Below are positions 1-6,564 of a stretch of 13,140 bases of DNA, one piece after another (position 1 is the stretch's first letter; each line of letters begins with the position of its first letter). The notes under the pieces are model-generated. The model was not told the DNA's origin, did not search any database, and was given only the letters and a program-made list of their open reading frames with translations. Origin of the DNA: DATKDP01 sp035546335 (GTDB taxonomy: Bacteria > Acidobacteriota > Thermoanaerobaculia > Gp7-AA8); NCBI GenBank assembly GCA_035546335.1, contig DATKDP010000148.1:1-13140 (forward strand). The letters are read 5' to 3'. A program made the translations under genes and the position numbers.

Positions 1-1
1 A

Positions 2-115
2 CTGAACCTGGTCGGAGTTGAGTATCTCGGTTCTCCGCATGACCACAAGGCCTTTCTCGACCGCATCGCACAGATACTGACCAAATTGATCAAATCCCGG
101 CGCCCAACCGAGTGA
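2..115 (+). CDS. C-terminal fragment of an unidentified protein
   Basis: Only the last 37 codons are present; the gene begins left of the window. This is the only frame open from the left edge: the other two plus-strand frames stop within the first 21 bases. It ends in TGA at 113-115. The visible tail has a Val-Glu-Tyr-Leu-Gly-Ser-Pro stretch, then an amphipathic helix rich in Ile, Leu and Lys (FLDRIAQILTKLIKS) and a basic end. The pattern loosely recalls the C-terminus of Amidase_3 N-acetylmuramoyl-L-alanine amidases, but the fragment is too short to assign. No function is claimed. It is followed by about 345 bases of non-coding repeats, so it is probably not co-transcribed with the sugar genes. 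Confidence 0.4.
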   Translation: MNLVGVEYLGSPHDHKAFLDRIAQILTKLIKSRRPTE

Positions 116-124
116 ACCACCCGT

Positions 125-154
125 GCCCGCGCCCGAGCCCGAGCCCGCGCCCGG
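125..154. repeat. GCCCGN hexamer tract, five units
   Basis: Five back-to-back hexamers are visible: GCCCGC, GCCCGA, GCCCGA, GCCCGC, GCCCGG. The tract starts ten bases after the stop codon of the upstream fragment. Its last four units match the reverse complement of the tract at 12685-12708 at 23 of 24 positions, so similar tracts lie near both ends of the locus in opposite orientation. It is low-complexity sequence prone to slippage. No function can be read from it. Confidence 0.75.
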
Positions 155-240
155 CTTCTATGATCAAACTCTGAGAGACGAATCCTCAGACTTCGGTTTC
201 AAGAACCTAATGTGACCGACTGCTGCGCCGCGATTGCAAC

Positions 241-258
241 GCCACTTCGCGAGGTGGC
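241..258. repeat. Small hairpin in the non-coding leader region
   Basis: GCCACT and GGTGGC can pair (five Watson-Crick pairs plus one G-T) around the six-base centre TCGCGA, which is itself palindromic. It lies just left of the larger inverted-repeat element at 267-379 and may be part of the same repetitive unit. Nothing ties it to a gene. Confidence 0.4.
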
Positions 259-266
259 TGGCGTGC

Positions 267-379
267 GTCATCCTGAGCGAGGCGGTTGGGTGGGCGGGAG
301 CGAAGGATCTGCGATCGGCAACTGTCTAAGAACGCAGATCCTTCACTCACACCCGCACCCCGCCCTCGTTCAGGATGAC
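267..379. repeat. Inverted-repeat intergenic element (REP/MITE-like)
   Basis: The outer arms are GTCATCCTGAGCGAG (267-281) and CTCGTTCAGGATGAC (365-379), pairing at 14 of 15 positions. A second, inner pair is GAAGGATCTGCG (302-313) and CGCAGATCCTTC (333-344), a perfect 12-bp stem with a 19-base loop. The whole forms a two-stage palindrome of 113 bp with no transposase. From memory, sequences of the type CATCCTGAGCGA...GAAGGATCT are common intergenic repeats in many bacterial genomes. A spurious frame runs through it in phase with the downstream glycosyltransferase, but this repeat is not coding. It may be a non-autonomous mobile element or a structured RNA processing signal. Confidence 0.8.
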
Positions 380-388
380 GGCACGGCC

Positions 389-406
389 ACAAGTTCGGCC
401 ACTTGT
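389..406. repeat. ACAAGT-TCGGCC-ACTTGT palindrome
   Basis: This is a perfect 6-bp stem (ACAAGT/ACTTGT) around the loop TCGGCC, ten bases right of the 267-379 element. The core ACAA-N-TTCGGCCAC-NTG recurs in the gap at 3152-3440, in both orientations, so it looks like a dispersed repeat family. It lies 54 bp upstream of the glycosyltransferase start and could affect that transcript's leader, but this is speculation. Confidence 0.6.
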
Positions 407-460
407 CTCGCGCAAATGCTTTGCCCCTGTTGGACTAGAATGACGGGACGGCGAGTCCCC

Positions 461-3151
461 ATGCGCGAGATCGTCTTCATCAATCGCTTCTTTCATCCCG
501 ATCGCTCCGCGACCAGCCAGCTCCTCGCCGATCTCGCGTTTCATCTCGCCTCGAAAGGGTGGAGCGTCAAGGTCATCACCAGCCGCCAGGATTACGAGAA
601 TCCGGCCGCCGCCCGCCCGCGACAGGAAAAAATTCGAGGAGTCGATGTCCACCGCGTCTGGAGCACTGCGTACGGACGCGCTCGTCTTTCGGGACGCCTG
701 CTCGACTATCTCTCGTTCTATCTCACTTCGTTCCTCGCGCTCTTCTTTCGCATCAAACGCGGCACGATCGTCGTGGCTCTCACCGATCCTCCGCTCGTTT
801 CGTTTCCCGCGGCGATCGCCACGCAGCTGCGAGGAGCGGTTCTGGTCAACTGGATCCACGATCTTTTTCCGGAGGTGGCCGAGCAGCTCGGCGTGATCAA
901 GCCTCGGGGGGTGATCTCCAGGCTCCTGCGCGGGCTGCGAAATCATTCTCTCCGCATCGCCTTCGTGAACGTCGTCCTCGGCGAGTTGATGGAGGTCAAG
1001 GTCCGAAAGCGCGGCGGTGCGACGGTCGTCCGACCGAACTGGGCGGATGGCACGAGCATCGCGCCGTCCGGTCCGGAGACGAATCGTCTGCGAGTCCGGC
1101 TCGGTCTCGAAAATGCCTTCGTCGTCGGCCACGCCGGAAACCTCGGGAGGGCGCACGACTACAGGACGCTTCTGGGAGCCATCGAGGAGCTGCGCTCCGA
1201 TCTCTCGATCCGGTTCGTCATCAGCGGTTCCGGCGCCCTCTACGAACGACTCGAGGCTCGGGTACGCTCCGAGGGAGTGGAGAACGTGATCTTTCTCCCC
1301 TATCAGCCGCGCGAGATGCTCGGTGATCTGCTGGGGCTTCCCGACGTTCATCTCATCACGCTTCGCCGGGGACTCGAAGGGCTCATCGTCCCGAGCAAGT
1401 TCTACGGAATCGCGGCAGCGGGACGGCCGTCGATCATGATCGGGGCGGACGACGGCGAGATCGGGACGATCCTGGCAGAGCACGAGTGCGGTCTCACCGT
1501 ACAGCGGGGCGACGTCTTCGCGCTCGTCGCGGCGATTCGCTCTCTCGCCTCGGACCGTTCCATGGTCGAACAGATGGGCCGCAGGGCGCGGCGGCTCTTC
1601 GACGAGAATTTCGACATTGCGATCGCGCTCGAGGCATGGGAATCGATCGTCGAGACGACACGGCTGGAAACAACCGACGAGGACGGAGAGAAAAGAGCTG
1701 CTGTCCGACTCCGTCCCTCACTTCGCCATCTTCGTCTCCTGGCCGGCTCGATCGTCGTCCTCGCGATTTCTCTGTTCGCCTTCCGGGCGATCCCCTTCCC
1801 CGGCTCATCACCATCGGCCGGCTGGATCCCGCAGGGGCTGAAACCTCCGACAGATGCTGTCGAGCTCGCTCGCAGTCTGCGCACCGAGCCGGCGAACTGG
1901 CAGGTGGCGCACGAGATTGCAGGGCAGGCTCTCGACTTCGCCACCGACCAGCGCCAAGCGCTCTGGAGGAGTGCACACGCTCACACCTCGCAGCTCGCCG
2001 GCCAATGGCCGGCCGTACACCTGTCGTACATCCGCTCCGGCTTCTTCCACTGGAGTGAGCTCACTGCTGACGATCGCGATTCGGTTCTGAAGGCGACTGC
2101 TGCGCTGTTGCGCAGTCCGGAGTACTTCACGCGGCTCTATCCCCTGGTCTGGCAGATCACACACGATCTCGACTTTCTGCGGGCTCACCGCCCGGCAACG
2201 CCCGGGACCACGGCTCTTTTGCGCGACCTCGCGGTCATGCACGGCGATTTCAAATCGTATCTCGCGCTGCGCGGCGAGGTGACAAAAGAGCGGGAGGACG
2301 AGCTCGAACGGCGCCGGAGCAGCAGATCACCGGAAGCGATGCTCGCCTCGATCGTCAGCGCCCGCGAAGAGCGGGGGAACGACGCGACGATCGTGCGCCA
2401 TCTGGAACATTTCGCGACGGAGCCGCCCGCGGGCACCGAGGTCGATCCGAAGGCCCTCGCGCATTTCGTCGAATACGTGCTGCGGAACGGCCTGCAGCCG
2501 TTGAGCGGCCTGCTCGAGATCGACGACGAGAAGCTCCCGCTGGTGATGCGTGCACGCCTTGCACATGCCGCCGGCCATTACGCAAAGGCGCGCGAGCTCG
2601 AGAAGAACCGCGATCCGGCGGACCACCCTTCGGAATGGTTTCACTTCTATGCCGAGCGCGCGATGGAGGAGGCGCGCAACGGGAATCTCATCGCGGCACA
2701 ACAGCTGCTCGGACGCATTGCGGTACGGGAGAAGAACAGCCTGCCGGCTCTTCTGGCGATGGAGGCGGTCGCGGAGACCGTCGGCGATACGTTCCGGCTC
2801 GGTGTGGTGCGGGAGACGATTCGGCAGCAGTACGCTGGAGAATGGCTTCCGCCGGAGCGGTGGAAGGGACTTTGCGGAGCAGAGATCTGCAGCCGCTCGG
2901 CCGACGCGACGCTCTATCTGGAGAGCCCGGGCACGCTGCCGATCGCGGTCAGGACGGTGGCAACCGATGACGTGAATCCGTGGCTGGAGATCTACGTCGA
3001 CGACCGGTTGGCGGCGGAGGGAGAAGTTGCGCAGTCGCGACGGTTCGAAATCGAGATCGCAGCGAAAGGGGCGCGCCGGATCGAGCTGCGGCTCGCCAAC
3101 CCGATGACGCGCAACCGCGAGCGCCGCCGGATCGAAGTGATCGAGCCGTAA
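461..3151 (+). CDS. GT4 glycosyltransferase fused to a membrane-anchored helical-repeat and beta domain
   Basis: The 896-residue product joins two modules. Residues 1-400 are a GT-B fold GT4 glycosyltransferase of the WbuB/WcaI type, likely adding a sugar to a lipid-linked repeat unit in the cytoplasm. Visible marks are the start MREIVFINRFFHPD, WIHDLFPE (131-138), GHAGNLGRAHDY (223-234), SGSG (255-258) and LEGLIVPSKFYG (305-316), which holds the nucleotide-sugar binding region. A basic stretch (416-425) precedes one membrane helix (about 424-442), so the rest should face the periplasm: helical, TPR-like repeats to about 800, then a beta-rich end (about 812-896). Start: ATG 461 with weak GCGAG at 451-455. 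In-frame ATG 440 and GTG 212 lie upstream, but translation from 212 reads through a repeat. No ATG, GTG or TTG occurs near the junction, so the second half cannot be a separate gene. The family call is firm; the role of the C-terminal half is unknown. Confidence 0.88.
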   Translation: MREIVFINRFFHPDRSATSQLLADLAFHLASKGWSVKVITSRQDYENPAAARPRQEKIRGVDVHRVWSTAYGRARLSGRLLDYLSFYLTSFLALFFRIKRGTIVVALTDPPLVSFPAAIATQLRGAVLVNWIHDLFPEVAEQLGVIKPRGVISRLLRGLRNHSLRIAFVNVVLGELMEVKVRKRGGATVVRPNWADGTSIAPSGPETNRLRVRLGLENAFVVGHAGNLGRAHDYRTLLGAIEELRSDLSIRFVISGSGALYERLEARVRSEGVENVIFLPYQPREMLGDLLGLPDVHLITLRRGLEGLIVPSKFYGIAAAGRPSIMIGADDGEIGTILAEHECGLTVQRGDVFALVAAIRSLASDRSMVEQMGRRARRLFDENFDIAIALEAWESIVETTRLETTDEDGEKRAAVRLRPSLRHLRLLAGSIVVLAISLFAFRAIPFPGSSPSAGWIPQGLKPPTDAVELARSLRTEPANWQVAHEIAGQALDFATDQRQALWRSAHAHTSQLAGQWPAVHLSYIRSGFFHWSELTADDRDSVLKATAALLRSPEYFTRLYPLVWQITHDLDFLRAHRPATPGTTALLRDLAVMHGDFKSYLALRGEVTKEREDELERRRSSRSPEAMLASIVSAREERGNDATIVRHLEHFATEPPAGTEVDPKALAHFVEYVLRNGLQPLSGLLEIDDEKLPLVMRARLAHAAGHYAKARELEKNRDPADHPSEWFHFYAERAMEEARNGNLIAAQQLLGRIAVREKNSLPALLAMEAVAETVGDTFRLGVVRETIRQQYAGEWLPPERWKGLCGAEICSRSADATLYLESPGTLPIAVRTVATDDVNPWLEIYVDDRLAAEGEVAQSRRFEIEIAAKGARRIELRLANPMTRNRERRRIEVIEP

Positions 3152-3177
3152 CATCGGGTACATGAAGTGGCCGGACT

Positions 3178-3241
3178 TTGTCGCGGATGCGACGCGGAGG
3201 CCCCTCGGGCTTGCGATCATCTGACACAGCATCCGCGACAA
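3178..3241. repeat. 13-bp perfect inverted repeat, 38-base loop
   Basis: TTGTCGCGGATGC (3178-3190) is exactly complementary to GCATCCGCGACAA (3229-3241). The stem can extend to 17 positions (3174-3190 with 3229-3245), including one G-T pair and one mismatch. It starts 26 bases after the stop codon of the glycosyltransferase fusion, so a bidirectional terminator or mRNA 3'-end stabiliser is possible. No T-run follows, which argues against a classical intrinsic terminator. Confidence 0.7.
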
Positions 3242-3315
3242 GTTCGGTCGTCGCAGGACGATCTCTCGGCCTTGCCCTTCTCGGTCCGGTTCGTCGCCGG
3301 CGATTCGGGGCAGGA

Positions 3316-3388
3316 CCGAAGTTGTCCGCTTCGGCGTGCGAGAGGTCACGAAATCCGTCCGCGCCTGGCCGAAGCGGACAAACTTCGG
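3316..3388. repeat. 20-bp inverted repeat with self-palindromic arms
   Basis: CCGAAGTTGTCCGCTTCGGC (3316-3335) pairs with 3368-3388, which is its exact reverse complement apart from one extra A. Each arm is also a hairpin on its own (CCGAAG...CTTCGG). The sequence can therefore fold either as one long stem or as two small ones. It ends about 50 bases past the stop codon of the minus-strand O-antigen ligase gene. Confidence 0.75.
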
Positions 3389-3440
3389 CCACATGCTTCG
3401 TCCCTACGAGGATGTGGGGCGGTGGGGAAGGTGGCCGAAG

Positions 3441-5009
3441 TCAACTGCCCGGCTTCCGCTCGGGCCTCCGCAGCGAGCCTGCCGCTGCCGCGCACACGCC
3501 GAGAAGTGCAGCGAGCGTGGCGGGAATCGCAGGAATGAACAGATCGAAATCGACGAGCGAGTGGAGAGCGATCACCATCAGGCTCGCGAGCACGCCGACG
3601 ATTACCAGGCGCGCCTCTGTCCTCCCGCTCTTCGCTGACCTGCCTCCCACGGACTCCGGCTCTCCTGCGTTTCCCTGGAACGAGCGAGCCAGCAACCACG
3701 CGAGAACGAGGAGCCCGCCGGCCAGGCCGCCGAGCAGGATCAGAAGCCCGATTGCTCCCGTCGTCGCGGCAATCTCGAGATAGTCGTTGTGCGCGTGGTC
3801 GAAGATCGCGTTCATCTCCATCGACTGCTCCATCAGGACGACATTCTCGAAACTTCCGAGTCCGCTGCCGAAGAGGGGAAATCGTTTCCACACTCCGATC
3901 GCCGCCTCGTACCCGATCATCCGGCCGGCAACGATTCCCCGCTGATCGCGAATCGTCATCAGTCGCCCGATCGTCGCCTCCGTTCCCATTCGGCGGATCA
4001 CGAACGCCGCCGCCAGCGCGATCAGAAGCTCGACGATCAGAACGACGATCGCAGCCATGCGCAGCGAGCTGCGCGTTCTGCCTCGACGCGATGCCGCCAG
4101 AAGCGCGACGCAGTAGACCGCCGCCGCAATCCCGATCCCCGAGACCAGCGCGATCAGAACGGAGCGCGACTGCGACATCAGAACGCCGGCGAGAAGCATC
4201 ACCGCTGCGAGCGCGGCGAGCGCGAACCGAATCAGCCCGTGACTGACGAAATGCGCGACCCGGCCGCCGGCAGATCCCTTTCCTCTCCACCCCTCAGCCA
4301 CCGCGAGAAGCGCGAGAGTCAGCGCCAGGGGAATCAGCAGCGCGATCCAGGCAGCGAAATGGTTGGGGTTGACGAACGTACCCGTCACTCGCGAGAAGAT
4401 CCTCGCGTTGTGCCAGCCCCAGATCGAATGCGTCCCATACTGCGTTCCCTCGGCCCAGGCCCGCAGGCCGTAGAAGACCTGCAGGCAACCGGCGACCATC
4501 AATCCCCAGCAGAAGACCATGCGATGCCGGCGTTCCCGGTACAGAAGAAACCCGAGCTGAAACGTCGCGAAATATCCGACGATCAGAAGGAGATGCTGGA
4601 GCGTTTTTGCCGGCGTGACACTGAGACGGTAGTAGCGCGGAAACTCCTCTCCGGCGCTCGCCGGCATCATGGCGTGCATCGCCTCGGCGCTCGACCAGAT
4701 GGCGTGGGCGGAAGGCGACAGCGTGTCGACCAGCCACTTCGGTAGCGGCATCACCTGCAGCAGCACAAGGAGGATGAAGAGCGCGCCCGCAGCCGACCAG
4801 ACCCGATGCAGAGGCGAGCGCCTGACGGCGCGCCGATGCCCCTCCGTGACCCCATGCACCGCGAGGGTGGCCGCCAGGAGAAGCAGCGGAGGAACGACCA
4901 GCGGCAGCCGCGCAAACTCCGTGACCGAGCCGAACGGGAGCGGAACCCAGAAAAGCCAGACGAGGAACAGCAAACGGAAGGAGGCGAGAAGGAGCGATCG
5001 ATCGAGCAT
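3441..5009 (-). CDS. O-antigen ligase / Wzy polymerase-type membrane protein (Wzy_C)
   Basis: The 522-residue, very hydrophobic protein has roughly a dozen membrane segments. It should polymerise lipid-linked repeat units or ligate finished glycan at the periplasmic face of the inner membrane. Family marks are TGTFVNPNHFAAW (209-221), SQSRS (279-283), a loop with FGSGLGSF (380-387) and HAHNDYLE (405-412), whose His407 matches the catalytic His of WaaL-type ligases, and LHSLVDFDL (482-490) in a late helix. Length is normal or slightly long for Wzy_C proteins. Ligase and polymerase cannot be told apart from sequence alone; its place in an EPS locus favours polymerase. It is the only minus-strand gene, convergent with the GT4 fusion and divergent from the barrel operon. 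ATG 5009 opens directly onto the first helix; no strong ribosome binding site is visible. Confidence 0.9.
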   Translation of the reverse strand: MLDRSLLLASFRLLFLVWLFWVPLPFGSVTEFARLPLVVPPLLLLAATLAVHGVTEGHRRAVRRSPLHRVWSAAGALFILLVLLQVMPLPKWLVDTLSPSAHAIWSSAEAMHAMMPASAGEEFPRYYRLSVTPAKTLQHLLLIVGYFATFQLGFLLYRERRHRMVFCWGLMVAGCLQVFYGLRAWAEGTQYGTHSIWGWHNARIFSRVTGTFVNPNHFAAWIALLIPLALTLALLAVAEGWRGKGSAGGRVAHFVSHGLIRFALAALAAVMLLAGVLMSQSRSVLIALVSGIGIAAAVYCVALLAASRRGRTRSSLRMAAIVVLIVELLIALAAAFVIRRMGTEATIGRLMTIRDQRGIVAGRMIGYEAAIGVWKRFPLFGSGLGSFENVVLMEQSMEMNAIFDHAHNDYLEIAATTGAIGLLILLGGLAGGLLVLAWLLARSFQGNAGEPESVGGRSAKSGRTEARLVIVGVLASLMVIALHSLVDFDLFIPAIPATLAALLGVCAAAAGSLRRPERKPGS

Positions 5010-5067
5010 TCGTCGGGCGACTCAGCTCAGAGTGCTCTTGCCGGAAAGTCGAAACATCGAGCCCGAA

Positions 5068-5077
5068 AGTGTATCAT
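5068..5077. promoter_or_regulatory. Candidate overlapping divergent -10 elements
   Basis: The 76-bp gap between the divergent starts (5009 minus, 5086 plus) contains AGTGTATCAT. On the plus strand TATCAT (5072-5077) resembles a -10 box and sits 8 bases before ATG 5086, which would make that mRNA nearly leaderless. On the minus strand the same bases read TGATACACT, an extended -10 pattern, giving a leader of about 50 bases for the ligase gene. No convincing -35 box is seen for either. If real, the two promoters overlap and would compete. Confidence 0.3.
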
Positions 5078-5085
5078 TTCGAACG

Positions 5086-6525
5086 ATGAGGGATGCCGCA
5101 CACCTTCGAGAGGGGAGGTCTCTATCTAGATCGAACGTCAGTAGATGGCGTTCATTCGGATTCGCCAGTCATCCGGACAAGGGACACGGCAACCATCTGC
5201 AAACACAGAACCTTCTCTCCCACGCACGGGCGCAACGACCTGATTCCGCAGTTTCGCCAAAACGGGCCCGGAGCTCTCTTCTCCTCGGTGCCTTCGCCTT
5301 CCTTCTCGCGATCCAGGCCGCACCTGCTCTGAACGGGCAGACTTCCTTCACCCAGCCGAGCCGGTCCCGAGGACGCAGCGCGGTGCTCGCGGAGCTCGAG
5401 AAGGCCCGCTTCCATATCGGCCCGTTCTATCTGCTGTCGGAACTGGAGCTCAACCCGCTGTTCGACCTCGGGTACGACCTGAACCTGCTGATGCCGGCGA
5501 CCAGCGAAAAGCGAGACTGGGGGATCGCGGTCGGAGCGCCGCTGAAGGCGTTTTTCGTCCCCTCGAAAAAGTTCGTCATGACGGCCGACGCGAGACCGGT
5601 CTATCGCTGGTACCTGCACAACGAAGAGAACCGCGACCTGAGCTGGGCGTACAGGGGAGACATCCATTTTCTGTTCAATCATCTCTATCTGAACTTCCAT
5701 GCCGAGATCGCCGACCAGAGGCTGCGCGACCGGCTCGAGCTGAACAACCTCGTCGACCGGGAAACAGTTTCCTGGGGATCGGCCGGCGAGCTGACGCTGA
5801 GCAGCAGAACGAACATCAACTTCAGTGCGGCCTACCGCGACATCGAGTATCCAGACACGAGCAATCAGCCGGACGAGTCGATCACACAGCTGAGTCGCGA
5901 GGAGACTTCGTTCCACGGTGCGATTCGCCACCACACGTTTCCGACGACCTGGCTGCGCAGCGGGATCGACGTGACCGACTACCAGTTCGACTCGACGGCG
6001 CGTGACAGCCAGCGGCGGGAAGTGTTCATCGGAGCCACTCGCGACAGGGCGATTCACGATCTCGACATCCAGATCGGATACCTCGAGCAGACGCACGACA
6101 CACCCGACTTCGAGGATTTCGGCGGCATCGTGGGGACGGTCCAGTGGTCGTACCATCCGCGGAGACGCCTCGATGTCCGAACGCTGGTGGAGCGGCAGCT
6201 GGAGTTCTCGACATTCGGCGCAAATTCCCATTATGTGCTCGATCGAGTACAACTGATCACCGTGGTTCCGCTCGGCCAACGGCTGAAGGTGGACCTGCAG
6301 GGTCAGGTCGGCAGAGCACGCTATCCGATGGCCGAGGCGATGGAGGATGGAACGTTCGCGAGGCGAACCGATGATCTCCTTTTCGCCGCGATCGGGGGCA
6401 TCTACCAGATCACGAGACAATTCGGAGCGGGGTTCGGAGTGGGCTATTTCGAGCGCAATTCGAACTTCGAGCAGTTCTCGGAGGATGGAATACAGTTGCT
6501 TCTGAGGTTGTCACTACGACCGTAA
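5086..6525 (+). CDS. Outer-membrane beta-barrel protein of polysaccharide export
   Basis: The 479-residue protein has a hydrophobic signal segment at about 64-81 followed by APALNGQ, a plausible signal peptidase I site. The remaining roughly 395 residues alternate polar and non-polar residues in many short strands, for example VYRWYLHNE, HLYLNFHAEI and GAGFGVGYF, as expected of an outer-membrane barrel of about 16-18 strands (putative porin / BBP2 type). It is followed after 39 bp by the OPX gene, as in M. xanthus loci where a barrel partners a short OPX protein. The likely role is the outer-membrane pore. The start is odd: ATG 5086 is the only ATG/GTG/TTG in frame before the signal segment, giving an unusually long 60-residue N-region and no ribosome binding site. 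A better site, GGGGAGG (5112-5118), precedes ATG 5145, but that ATG is out of frame. Confidence 0.78.
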   Translation: MRDAAHLREGRSLSRSNVSRWRSFGFASHPDKGHGNHLQTQNLLSHARAQRPDSAVSPKRARSSLLLGAFAFLLAIQAAPALNGQTSFTQPSRSRGRSAVLAELEKARFHIGPFYLLSELELNPLFDLGYDLNLLMPATSEKRDWGIAVGAPLKAFFVPSKKFVMTADARPVYRWYLHNEENRDLSWAYRGDIHFLFNHLYLNFHAEIADQRLRDRLELNNLVDRETVSWGSAGELTLSSRTNINFSAAYRDIEYPDTSNQPDESITQLSREETSFHGAIRHHTFPTTWLRSGIDVTDYQFDSTARDSQRREVFIGATRDRAIHDLDIQIGYLEQTHDTPDFEDFGGIVGTVQWSYHPRRRLDVRTLVERQLEFSTFGANSHYVLDRVQLITVVPLGQRLKVDLQGQVGRARYPMAEAMEDGTFARRTDDLLFAAIGGIYQITRQFGAGFGVGYFERNSNFEQFSEDGIQLLLRLSLRP

Positions 6526-6564
6526 CCATTCAACAAGGGCGCAAGCTCAACAGTCCCTAACGCG

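Larger units (their letters stand above)
3152..3440. repeat. Nested inverted repeats between convergent genes
   Basis: This 289-bp gap separates two genes that end towards each other. It holds at least two separate palindromes plus weaker cross-pairings. Open frames crossing it are not supported, because the palindromes dominate the sequence. GGCCGAAGT-type motifs recur at about 3168-3180, 3238-3249, 3314-3326, 3378-3395 and 3432-3441. It may end transcription in both directions, or it may be a cluster of REP-like elements. No protein or RNA gene was recognised. Confidence 0.7.

Noticed and set aside
125..154. Hexamer tract as a CRISPR array
   Set aside because: Units are six bases with no spacers; it is a simple tandem repeat.
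212..460. 83-residue N-terminal extension of the glycosyltransferase from GTG 212
   Set aside because: It translates the inverted-repeat element and an Arg/Pro-rich low-complexity stretch. GT4 proteins start directly at the MREIVFINRF-type strand, found at ATG 461.
347..1483. 378-residue minus-strand open frame
   Set aside because: It is antisense to the GT4 domain, rich in Arg and Asp as expected of a shadow frame in high-GC DNA, and has no recognisable motifs.
3346..4745. Long Arg-rich frames on both strands over the O-antigen ligase gene (3346-4290 minus, 3789-4745 plus)
   Set aside because: They are shadows of the ligase, which has clear membrane helices and Wzy_C motifs; the shadow proteins are compositionally biased.
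5093..5332. 79-residue frame at the start of the barrel gene
   Set aside because: It overlaps the signal-peptide region in another frame, has no ribosome binding site and resembles no known protein.
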